A stretch of 55,180 nucleotides of DNA from Fibrobacter sp. Lineage in GTDB: Bacteria > Fibrobacterota > Chitinivibrionia > Chitinivibrionales > Chitinispirillaceae. A program made the translations under genes and the position numbers. Below the pieces are notes generated by a model. It had not been told where the DNA came from. It ran no database searches and saw only the letters and a program-made list of their open reading frames with translations. Below are positions 43,333 to 50,686 of the stretch, in pieces (position 1 is the stretch's first letter; each line of letters opens with the position of its first letter). The stretch is from positions 1-55,180 of the forward strand of contig JAAZBG010000111.1 in assembly GCA_012513915.1 (NCBI GenBank). Reading direction: 5' to 3'.

Positions 43333-44082
43333 ATGCCTGAAAACAAACTCTTGTCACCTGTCAATCCCGTCAAGCACTCAATCGACCGGACCCTGAGGAC
43401 AATAGAGCGACGTACACGACATTATCGTAATACTATCATTGTTGTTGTCGCAATTGTTGCAATCGCAGCGATAGTATCAATAGTAACCTTTTCCTGGCAA
43501 CCGCTCTGCGCTATTTTTCTCCTTCCTGCTGTTGTTGTTACATTTATTTATCTTGATTGCCGTGTTATTAAAATCTGGAGTGACGAGCTTCTTGACCTGT
43601 GGAAAAAAAACGAACTTGATCTTGAGTTATACATCAAATCGATCACCATGATGAAAATGATTCCAAAATCTACATTAAATGGTATGTTAAAGCTCCTGCC
43701 CGTGCAGTGTGCAGTTAAAAAGGAGGATGCCGTTATTCGTGCTGTGATTGCAGCAACACTTTCCTCCATCAGTTCCAGTCATCTGCTTAACAGCACCGTA
43801 TCACTTTGTGTGGGTATAGCCGTTCCCATATCGATTGCAATCAGTCTGGTTACCTTTTCGCTATGGCCGCTTCCTGGCACACTGGTAGGAGTTCTTGCGG
43901 TTGCAGCAAAACCGTTTTTCGAACGGAAACTCTGGCACCGCTGGCAAACAACCGTATCGGGAATAAACGAAAAACTCGATAACGAAACGGTTGAAAAAGC
44001 GCTCCAGACATTGCCCTGGGAGACTATATCTCCAAAACAAAAACAGCAGATATTTAAATTTCTTTTTACATTACCATCATGA
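43333..44082 (+). CDS. Unknown membrane protein
   Basis: From ATG 43333, with a weak GGA upstream, the protein has 249 residues; TTG 43261 would add 24. Two hydrophobic hairpins stand out, at about residues 34-77 and 158-203, each long enough for two membrane helices. Between them is a helical, lysine-rich segment. I do not recognise the family. It lies 24 bases before the cysteine desulfurase gene on the same strand, in a region framed by repeats and T6SS accessory genes. Confidence 0.6.
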   Translation: MPENKLLSPVNPVKHSIDRTLRTIERRTRHYRNTIIVVVAIVAIAAIVSIVTFSWQPLCAIFLLPAVVVTFIYLDCRVIKIWSDELLDLWKKNELDLELYIKSITMMKMIPKSTLNGMLKLLPVQCAVKKEDAVIRAVIAATLSSISSSHLLNSTVSLCVGIAVPISIAISLVTFSLWPLPGTLVGVLAVAAKPFFERKLWHRWQTTVSGINEKLDNETVEKALQTLPWETISPKQKQQIFKFLFTLPS

Positions 44083-44106
44083 CAGAGTGGTATTTTTGAG
44101 AGTGTA

Positions 44107-45273
44107 ATGTTTATGGCAAATAATCCTTCAGATTCAATAAAACTACCAATATATTTAGACTACTGTGCTACAACACCTGTTGACACCCGTGTGCTTGACA
44201 AAATGTATCCTTATTTTTCCCGGAAATTCGGGAATGCGTCAAGCCGTGACCATTCGTTCGGCTGGGATGCTCAGGAAGCGGTAGAGATAGCCCGCAGTGC
44301 CGCAGCTCAAATAGTGAATGTGTCAACGTCAGATATTTTCTTTACCGCAAGCGCGACAGAGAGTATTAATAGTGCAATTAAAGGAATAGCCTTTGGTCTT
44401 AAAAACAAAGGAAACCACATAATAACGACTTCCGTTGAACACAGTGCGGTTCTGCAAACATGCTGGTTTCTGGAACAGAATGGTTTTGAAGTAACATACT
44501 TGCCTGTCAACGATGATGGAAACCTTGACTTAGAGGTATTTAAGAACACAATTCGTGATACTACCATACTTATTGCAGTTATGCATGCAAACAATGAAAC
44601 TGGTGTTATTTTTCCAATCGCTGAAATCGGACGCATTGCACACGATCATGCTATAACGTTTTTTACTGACGCAACTCAGACAGTAGGGAAACTGGCAGTT
44701 GATTTTTCATCCCTTAACGTGCGTTGTGCGGCATTTTCTGCACATAAAATGTACGGTCCAAAAGGTGCGGCTGCATTGTATATCAATGGAATTGATCTCA
44801 GAAAAAATATAGTGCCGCTTATTCATGGTGGTGGTCAGGAACAGAATATTCGAAGTGGCACACACAATGTCCCTGCCATTATGGGATTTGGTGAAGCATG
44901 CCGCATTGCGCAAATGGAAATGGATGCCGATAGGGAAAAAACCGCATTTTTAAGAGACCTGTGGGAGCGTGAATTGACATCATGCATAACGGGTATTCAG
45001 ATCAATGGATGCCTCAACGCCAGGCTGCCACATGTAAGTAATGTATCTTTTCCGGATATTGAAGGACGGGAGTTTATACGTCGAATAAATACGATTGCAC
45101 TTTCAACATCATCCGCATGTTCAAGTGGCACATCAGGTGGAAGCCATGTCCTGAAAGCCATGGAAAAAAGCGATTCGTCAATCAGGGGAGCTATTCGAAT
45201 GAGTTGCGGCCGCTTCTCAACGGAGGAGGAAATCCGGTTTGCTGTTGGTGAATGTAAACGCACCCTTCAATAG
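44107..45273 (+). CDS. Cysteine desulfurase (NifS/IscS-like)
   Basis: The 388-residue PLP enzyme takes sulfur from cysteine for Fe-S clusters or thio-cofactors. Clear marks are Y-L-D-Y-C-A-T-T-P, T-T-S-V-E-H-S-A-V (H112), A-N-N-E-T-G, T-D-A-T-Q-T-V-G-K, the PLP lysine in S-A-H-K-M-Y-G-P-K-G (K214), and R-S-G-T-H-N. The sulfur-carrying cysteine sits in S-S-A-C-S-S-G-T (C337), all intact. No scaffold (iscU) or regulator lies beside it, so it looks like a stand-alone or accessory copy. Its 3' end is repeated 0.93 kb downstream. Confidence 0.9.
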   Translation: MFMANNPSDSIKLPIYLDYCATTPVDTRVLDKMYPYFSRKFGNASSRDHSFGWDAQEAVEIARSAAAQIVNVSTSDIFFTASATESINSAIKGIAFGLKNKGNHIITTSVEHSAVLQTCWFLEQNGFEVTYLPVNDDGNLDLEVFKNTIRDTTILIAVMHANNETGVIFPIAEIGRIAHDHAITFFTDATQTVGKLAVDFSSLNVRCAAFSAHKMYGPKGAAALYINGIDLRKNIVPLIHGGGQEQNIRSGTHNVPAIMGFGEACRIAQMEMDADREKTAFLRDLWERELTSCITGIQINGCLNARLPHVSNVSFPDIEGREFIRRINTIALSTSSACSSGTSGGSHVLKAMEKSDSSIRGAIRMSCGRFSTEEEIRFAVGECKRTLQ

Positions 45274-45452
45274 TCTTCTCATTCGGAAAAACAATTTCCT
45301 CAAAATCGCCTTAAGGCCCACACATTCTACAAATGATTTCTCTTTAAATTTTGTTAGCCTGCAAGAAACCAACTATATTATATGTATGTCAAAGACGAAA
45401 TTTTAATCAGCCACTATCTGCTGTTGCGGGGCTTTCCAAAACGGGTAAGATA
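45225..45452 (+). repeat. Direct repeat, copy 1 (3' end of cysteine desulfurase plus flank)
   Basis: This stretch covers the last 16 codons of the cysteine desulfurase gene and about 180 bases after it. It is repeated with many point differences at 46157-46390. The end of homology in both copies is gggtaagata. The shared non-coding part is highly similar, including a run reading tttgttagcctgcaagaaac. Confidence 0.85.
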
Positions 45453-45517
45453 AGGTTAGCAACGTTTACACGGTTTTACATATTTTAAGTTAAAACAACT
45501 TTGTTCCAGGAGGGTAA

Positions 45518-45850
45518 ATGAAAGATATAAGGCTTTTATTAGGGGTTATTTTGATGCTTATCTTGATTTGCTTTGCATTTGCACTTGATCAGCCCACTAC
45601 GGACACAACTGAGGTTGAAGAATCAGATCCTGTTTTTGTGATCACTAAAGATGATACCAAGGTTTATAAGGAATTAGTTCCAGATGCACCTATAATCTAC
45701 AGATTAAAAAAAGGTGATACTTTGACTATTAAAGAGGGTGATTCATTGATTATGTTGGGGAAATCAGATCACTGGGCAGTTATCCAGATCAAGGATTCTC
45801 TGCAGGGTTATATAGAAGGAAATTGCTATGAGGAAATCCCTGGAAAATAG
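45518..45850 (+). CDS. Small exported SH3-like protein
   Basis: The 110-residue protein has a signal peptide (about 1-23) and an SH3b-like beta domain: V-F-V-I-T-K-D-D-T-K-V-Y, Y-R-L-K-K-G-D-T-L, and W-A-V-I-Q-I-K-D-S-L-Q-G-Y-I-E. Bacterial SH3 domains often bind peptidoglycan or peptides, so an envelope or periplasmic role is likely. A strong aggagg box precedes the ATG. It lies between the two copies of the 230-bp direct repeat. Confidence 0.6.
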   Translation: MKDIRLLLGVILMLILICFAFALDQPTTDTTEVEESDPVFVITKDDTKVYKELVPDAPIIYRLKKGDTLTIKEGDSLIMLGKSDHWAVIQIKDSLQGYIEGNCYEEIPGK

Positions 45851-45925
45851 TAATGAATACAAAACAGAGATGTAGGGTAGAAATACACTAACCTTGTCAG
45901 GGGTTCTTTACTGCAATTTTTAGAT

Positions 45926-46036
45926 CCGGTACTGAAGTACCTGGCACACAGAAATAAAATCGTACAGTTTTCATGCGCAATAAAGCCCTTAACAATTGAA
46001 TCAAAAAAAACTGTGTGCCCTTGACTTCAGTCAAGG
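45926..46036. repeat. Two copies of a short hairpin repeat
   Basis: Copy 1 (45926-45951, minus orientation) has the stem ggtact/agtacc around a tc loop. Copy 2 (46011-46036, plus) has ccttgact/agtcaagg around the same tc loop. Both carry tgtgtg beside the stem. Stem bases differ between copies while pairing is kept. Confidence 0.65.
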
Positions 46037-46084
46037 CTAAAAGAGTGTCCTCAATTTGTCTGACAAAGTAAAGAAAAACAACAA

Positions 46085-46131
46085 TGTGTGGCCTGAAGTT
46101 GGCTTCGCCGCTGCTGCGCGGTCAGTGCAGG
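46085..46131 (+). repeat. Longer form of the hairpin repeat, inverted copy at 54756
   Basis: About 47 bases starting tgtgtggcctgaagttggc and running to cagtgcagg match the reverse complement of 54756-54803 almost fully. The 22 bases from ggcttcgccg onward are identical in both. They look like a hairpin-repeat unit with an internal GC-rich insertion. Confidence 0.8.
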
Positions 46132-46156
46132 TCCCCAGTACTTCATGTTCCTGATT

Positions 46157-46390
46157 GGAGAGAAAATCCAATTTGCTGTAGATAAATGTAAACGCACATT
46201 TCAATAGTTTTCTCATTTGGACAAAGACAATTCTCATCTAAATCGCCTGCGGAATCCACACATTCTACAAACGATTTCTCTTTAAATTTTGTTAGCCTGC
46301 AAGAAACCAACTATATTACATATATGTCAAAAACGAAATTTCAATCAGCTACTATCTACTGTTGCGAAGCTTTCCAAAACGGGTAAGATA
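46157..46390 (+). repeat. Direct repeat, copy 2, with a cysteine desulfurase 3'-end remnant
   Basis: Bases 46160-46207 still read as the last 15 codons of a cysteine desulfurase (E-K-I-Q-F-A-V-D-K-C-K-R-T-F-Q, stop), against E-E-I-R-F-A-V-G-E-C-K-R-T-L-Q in the intact gene. The non-coding flank follows as in copy 1. No upstream part of the gene is present, so this is a fragment. Confidence 0.85.
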
Positions 46391-46421
46391 GTGAAGGTGA
46401 ATGCCTGAGGGAGCAAATCGA

Positions 46422-48488
46422 ATGTCTGATAAGAAACTTAACTTTTTTCTCGATACACCACTTGGCGATGATACACTTATTGTTGAGTCTTTCAGTGGTA
46501 CCGAAGAGATTTCACACCTCTATTCATATGTTATGGAAGCCAAATCTGAAAAAACATCACTATCATTTGATGCAATGATTGGTAAACACGTCTCCCTTAT
46601 TTTAGCCCTTGCAAATAACCAGAAAAGATACATTTCCGGTCATGTCAAAAGGTTTATCCAGCCAAGCAGACTTGATGACCTTAATCACTACCAGATCGAG
46701 ATTGTACCCTGGCTATGGTTTCTGACTCAGCGGACGGATTGCCGGATTTTTCAGGATAAAACGGCACTGGATATTATTAAAGAGGTTTTTAACGCTGCCG
46801 GATTTTCCGGTAACTATGAGATGAAAACCACCGCAACCTACCGTAAGCGGGAGTACTGTGTCCAGTACCGTGAAACGGATTTTAATTTCGTTTCACGATT
46901 GATGGAAGAGGAAGGAATATTTTATTTCTTCACTCATACATCAGGTTCACACAAGCTTGTACTGGGTGATGCACCATCTGCACACAAGCCGCTGCAGCCA
47001 TCCGGAGATGTAATTTATTACCGGGCAGTTGAGCAGGAGGAGCGGCGTGATGCAGTCATGGACTTTGTTGCTGAGCATTCCGTACAATCCACGAAGGTGT
47101 CACTCAGGGATTTTGATTTTATCAAGCCAAGTACAGATCTCACAGTGATAAGTAATGAAAGTGACAAATACGAACTGTATGATTATCCCGGAAACTATAC
47201 AGAACGTTCCGATGGTGAACATTATGCAAAGGTGCGGCTGGAACATGCACAATCGTTGGTCAAGCGTTATTCCGGTACTGCTACCGAGCGAAGATTTACC
47301 ACTGGCTCCACATTCAAGCTCACCGAGCATCCCCGGTCGGAGTACAATGCAACCTATATGCTCACCGCAGTACATCATAGCGGAAGTCAATCTGAAGAGA
47401 GTGAGACCTATCAGTGCAGCTTCGAGTGTATTCCGTCAGATGTTCCATTTCGTCCACAGAGTAAAGCGGTGAAGCCCACTATTTTCGGTTGTCAGACAGC
47501 GATAGTCACCGGGCCGTCAGGTGAGGAGATATGGCTTGACAAGTATGGAAGAATCAAGGTGCAGTTCTATTGGGATCGCGTTGGCAAAAAGAATGAAAAC
47601 TCAAGCTGCTGGATACGGGTTTCGCGAAGTTGGGCCGGAAAAAACTGGGGCTTTGCATTTCACCCCAGAATCGGTCAGGAAGTAATAATACAATTTATCG
47701 AAGGTGATGTTGACAAACCTATAGTAACAGGCTCTGTTTACAATGATGAGCAGATGCCCCCGTACGAACTCCCGTCAAATTCCACACAGAGCACAATAAA
47801 ATCACGAAGCTCCAAAGACGGAACACCTGATAATTTCAACGAAATCAGGTTCGAAGACAAGAAGGGTGAGGAACACTTTCTGATCCATGCGGAAAAGGAT
47901 CATATGATCGAGGTGGAAAATGACGAGACCCATACGGTAGGGCATGATCGTAACAAAACGGTAAAAAATGATGAGACTACTACTGTCGAGGGAAACCGTA
48001 CTGAGACGGTGAAGAAAGATGAAACGATAACGATAGAGGGAAACCGTACTGAGAGCGTAAAGAAGGATGAGTCGATAACGATTGACGGAAACAGGACTGA
48101 AAATGTTGAAAAAAATGAAACAATTTCAATAACCGGTAATCGAAGCCTGTCTGTTGATAAGAGTTCAACGATTGATGTAACCAAAAACGAAACAAAGACA
48201 ATTGGGGAAAACCTTGATGAGACTATCAGCAAGAACGCTGATCTGAAGGTTAATGAAAACCGTCAGACTGATATTGGCAAAAAGGATACATTGCAAATTG
48301 GTAAAGAGTGGCTGGTTGATGTAGGAGACAAGATCGTTTTCAGATGCGGTGATGCATCAATTACCATGAAAAAAGACGGGTCAATTGATATTAAAGGTAA
48401 AGATATAAAGATTAATGGATCGGGAAAGATTAATGTTAAGGCGAGCAGCGACGTTGCCATTAAGGGAAGTAAGATTACTCAGAATTGA
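46422..48488 (+). CDS. vgrG: T6SS spike protein VgrG (TssI), second copy
   Basis: ATG 46422 aligns with the first VgrG start and has gagggag nine bases upstream; ATG 46401 is an alternative. The 688-residue protein matches the first copy almost residue by residue through the gp27-like base and the OB fold (W-A-G-K-N-W-G, P-R-I-G-Q-E-V). It diverges in the needle (from about 500). There it has 16-residue repeats with G-N-R-T-E-x-V-K-K-D-E-x-I-T-I, and ends in a lysine-rich beta region. A recent duplication with a changed tip would let it carry other cargo. The likely partners are the TIGR02270-type and RIP-like proteins downstream. Confidence 0.94.
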   Translation: MSDKKLNFFLDTPLGDDTLIVESFSGTEEISHLYSYVMEAKSEKTSLSFDAMIGKHVSLILALANNQKRYISGHVKRFIQPSRLDDLNHYQIEIVPWLWFLTQRTDCRIFQDKTALDIIKEVFNAAGFSGNYEMKTTATYRKREYCVQYRETDFNFVSRLMEEEGIFYFFTHTSGSHKLVLGDAPSAHKPLQPSGDVIYYRAVEQEERRDAVMDFVAEHSVQSTKVSLRDFDFIKPSTDLTVISNESDKYELYDYPGNYTERSDGEHYAKVRLEHAQSLVKRYSGTATERRFTTGSTFKLTEHPRSEYNATYMLTAVHHSGSQSEESETYQCSFECIPSDVPFRPQSKAVKPTIFGCQTAIVTGPSGEEIWLDKYGRIKVQFYWDRVGKKNENSSCWIRVSRSWAGKNWGFAFHPRIGQEVIIQFIEGDVDKPIVTGSVYNDEQMPPYELPSNSTQSTIKSRSSKDGTPDNFNEIRFEDKKGEEHFLIHAEKDHMIEVENDETHTVGHDRNKTVKNDETTTVEGNRTETVKKDETITIEGNRTESVKKDESITIDGNRTENVEKNETISITGNRSLSVDKSSTIDVTKNETKTIGENLDETISKNADLKVNENRQTDIGKKDTLQIGKEWLVDVGDKIVFRCGDASITMKKDGSIDIKGKDIKINGSGKINVKASSDVAIKGSKITQN
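47988..48131 (+). repeat. Three tandem 48-bp repeats in the vgrG needle
   Basis: Units 47988-48035, 48036-48083 and 48084-48131 each encode 16 residues beginning E/D-G-N-R-T-E. The first two are nearly identical in DNA. Weaker units lie on both sides (the next begins T-G-N-R-S). This is a beta-helix repeat expanding at the DNA level, absent from the first vgrG. Confidence 0.85.
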
Positions 48489-48533
48489 CATTTAGAACAT
48501 CGACGGAGCTATTTTTTAAACGTCAATTAAACA

Positions 48534-48550
48534 TACGTTTCAGAAACGTA
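48534..48550. terminator. Short palindrome between convergent genes, possible weak terminator
   Basis: tacgtttc/a/gaaacgta is a perfect palindrome abutting the stop codon of the minus-strand gene and 46 bases after the second vgrG. A short T-rich stretch follows on the plus strand. The loop is small, so terminator activity is uncertain. Confidence 0.35.
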
Positions 48551-49777
48551 CTAATTTTCCGTCCGTAAGCGTGTCTCCACAAGCGGTTCCCCCGCTTGAA
48601 ACTCCATTAGTTCAATTGCAGCAGCATACCGCTGACGCTGATATCCATTGTTTACAAGGTGAGTGAGGTCTGCTTTACAAATAAGTTTTCCACATAAATA
48701 CCTTGTATTAGGGGTAAATTCTACTGCGTGCTCATTCCACCATGCTTTGATCTTGTTTAAATCAGGCCAGGGCAGAAAATAATCTGCATCAAGATCAACA
48801 CATTTATCTGCGGGGTCATCGTTTGGTGTCTCCTCAAAATCCTCCGGAGCATCGGTGTCCATGTGTAAATTGACTATGTCAAGTCCGGTAATTGTGGAAA
48901 AAGCTTCACCGGCGATGCGGCTGTGGGGTTTTTGTTTCATCATGTCAATAAGCCATGGAATGTTGGAAATGTCGCCAAGTGCACCTGCTCCAATAATTGC
49001 GAACCTTATTTTATACGGATTTTTGGTCAGTTCGTGAACAAGTGCAGGGCCGTTGTTTAATCCAGCTTTACGGATTGCAACCATTGCAGCTTCATCGGCA
49101 AAGTTGAATTTCGTATCAGTAAAGTGAAGCAGTACCTGTAGTGCACTTTTATCTCCCATAAGTGCGGCACTCCATGCAGCCCTGAACGCACAAAGCGGGT
49201 TTTCATCACTGAAATGTGCTTTGACGATTGACAATTTATCGGTTAGATTTAATTCACCGATCATTTTGAGCGCACAGCTTCGCAGCAGTAAGTCCTTACT
49301 GTCAAGGGTTGCATACAGATGTTTTGGGGAGGGTTCACGGAATGCTGCATAGGCGGAAAGCCCGGCAAATTGCAGCAGTAACGATGATGATTCCAGAAAA
49401 GTATCACACAGTGATCTGGTTTTATTAAAAGGAAACCAGCTAAGTGCTGATGCAAGTTCGAGCGCATGGTCTGGTTTGATAATAGCATTCAGTATGGTAT
49501 CTATGCGGTTTGTGTCGGCAGAATCTATTGCAAGCACTGATGCCGTAAAGATTTCACCGGTAACTGGTTTGTCGCAAATACGTTTAGCCAACGCCTCCCA
49601 TCCATCATCTTCACACGAGCGCAATCCGTCAAGTTGCGCCTCAAGCCGTTCTTTAAGCTCTGCGAGTTTTACAGGATTGTAATGCGGTGCAGTTAATGCG
49701 GCATTGTACCGTTCCCAGAGGAATGATGCCTCGTCAAGGAATTGAAGAAGAATGTGGGAATAGGCTGTTGCAGGCAT
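48551..49777 (-). CDS. TIGR02270-type HEAT-like protein linked to T6SS
   Basis: The 408-residue protein is built of helical HEAT-like pairs (D-S-K-D-L-L-L-R-S-C-A-L-K-M-I-G-E-L, F-R-A-A-W-S-A-A-L-M-G) and has G-L-D-I-V-N-L near residue 300. It ends with L-P-W-P-D-L, W-W and N-x-R-Y-L-C-G. This layout fits the TIGR02270 family, which is often encoded among VgrG, DUF2169 and PAAR genes. It may act as an adaptor or chaperone for cargo. It faces the second vgrG tail to tail and precedes, on its own strand, nothing but the vgrG end. The RIP-like gene lies 151 bases upstream. Confidence 0.72.
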   Translation of the reverse strand: MPATAYSHILLQFLDEASFLWERYNAALTAPHYNPVKLAELKERLEAQLDGLRSCEDDGWEALAKRICDKPVTGEIFTASVLAIDSADTNRIDTILNAIIKPDHALELASALSWFPFNKTRSLCDTFLESSSLLLQFAGLSAYAAFREPSPKHLYATLDSKDLLLRSCALKMIGELNLTDKLSIVKAHFSDENPLCAFRAAWSAALMGDKSALQVLLHFTDTKFNFADEAAMVAIRKAGLNNGPALVHELTKNPYKIRFAIIGAGALGDISNIPWLIDMMKQKPHSRIAGEAFSTITGLDIVNLHMDTDAPEDFEETPNDDPADKCVDLDADYFLPWPDLNKIKAWWNEHAVEFTPNTRYLCGKLICKADLTHLVNNGYQRQRYAAAIELMEFQAGEPLVETRLRTEN

Positions 49778-49928
49778 GCGATCTCCTGAATATGGACTTT
49801 ATACATGGCACAATTTAAAAGCAAAATCTTGATTTCATTGTGTAAAAATACATTACCGGCGTTCAATTATCTATTAACATTAATTTTCCTAATCCTCACA
49901 CTTGATTCAGGACATTCTTGTGATTACA

Positions 49929-50543
49929 TCAAGGGTTGATATAAAATCCATTTTTGGAAAGTACTTCGAGGCTGTTTTTTACTTCGAGTGCTGCTTTCTC
50001 TTCGGCATCAATAGCTGAGCACCCAATAACTAAATAGTCCCAGAGTCCCAATGGACCATAACTTATCGGACGACGTTTATGAAAATCGCTTGTATAGTTT
50101 CCCCAATTTCTCAGTAGTGGTAAAATAACCTGCCATGTTGTAATCCTTCCACGAAGCACCTGCTGAATAACCTGGTACACAACATGGCTCCTTGCAGCTT
50201 CAGAGGTAACTAATATTATAAGTGCACGAGCAGGACCTGTCAGTGATGTGTTAAACAAGCAGGCATTACGGATACTTTGGCCCGTGATAGGTGTTGCTGT
50301 ACGATAAATACCCATTTGAGAGTAATTCTCAACACTATTAATGTTTTGCCATTCGCTTCCAGAGATCATTTTAATATGGGTTAGATAAAGATCTCTTACA
50401 TTATAACGAAATCCTCTTCCTGAACTACACATCACATCAACTGATTCAGATTGTATATGATCTCTGTTGGCACCTACTCTAAGGGCACTTCGAAAATTAA
50501 TAATAAACTGACGGTAATTATTCAAATCGAATTGAATTTGCAT
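49929..50543 (-). CDS. Ribosome-inactivating-protein-like (rRNA N-glycosylase fold) candidate toxin
   Basis: The 204-residue protein reads like a compact ricin/Shiga A-chain. It has F-D-L-N-N-Y-R-Q-F-I and R-S-A-L-R at the start, D-L-Y-L near Y53, and V-E-N-Y (Y74). The signature I-L-V-T-S-E-A-A-R-S-H (E115, R118) follows, then N-W-G (W147). In ricin the matching residues are Y80, Y123, E177, R180 and W211, in the same order and with a similar E/R-to-W spacing. RIPs remove one adenine from the sarcin-ricin loop. There is no signal peptide. An agggtgg box precedes the ATG. Location beside vgrG and a TIGR02270-type gene suggests T6SS cargo, which is inference. No immunity gene is obvious. Confidence 0.72.
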   Translation of the reverse strand: MQIQFDLNNYRQFIINFRSALRVGANRDHIQSESVDVMCSSGRGFRYNVRDLYLTHIKMISGSEWQNINSVENYSQMGIYRTATPITGQSIRNACLFNTSLTGPARALIILVTSEAARSHVVYQVIQQVLRGRITTWQVILPLLRNWGNYTSDFHKRRPISYGPLGLWDYLVIGCSAIDAEEKAALEVKNSLEVLSKNGFYINP

Positions 50544-50686
50544 ATATCCACCCTGTAAAATTTCAATTAGAAAGTTAAGGTTATGATAAATATCTGTATT
50601 CTCTTTATGTATATAAAACTAATTGGTTTCTTCACAATATGCAACAGTTATAGTAACATAAGTGTTTACACAAAAGTAATTCACAT

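Larger units (their letters stand above)
45851..46421. other. Gene-free mosaic stretch upstream of the second vgrG
   Basis: About 570 bases with no intact gene. It contains three copies of the hairpin repeat family (45926-45951, 46011-46036, 46085-46131) and the second copy of the 230-bp direct repeat (46157-46390), which ends just before the vgrG start region. I see no clear promoter for vgrG. Confidence 0.6.

Noticed and set aside
46037-46237. 66-codon minus-strand frame upstream of the second vgrG
   Set aside because: Made of the hairpin repeat and the duplicated desulfurase end read backwards.
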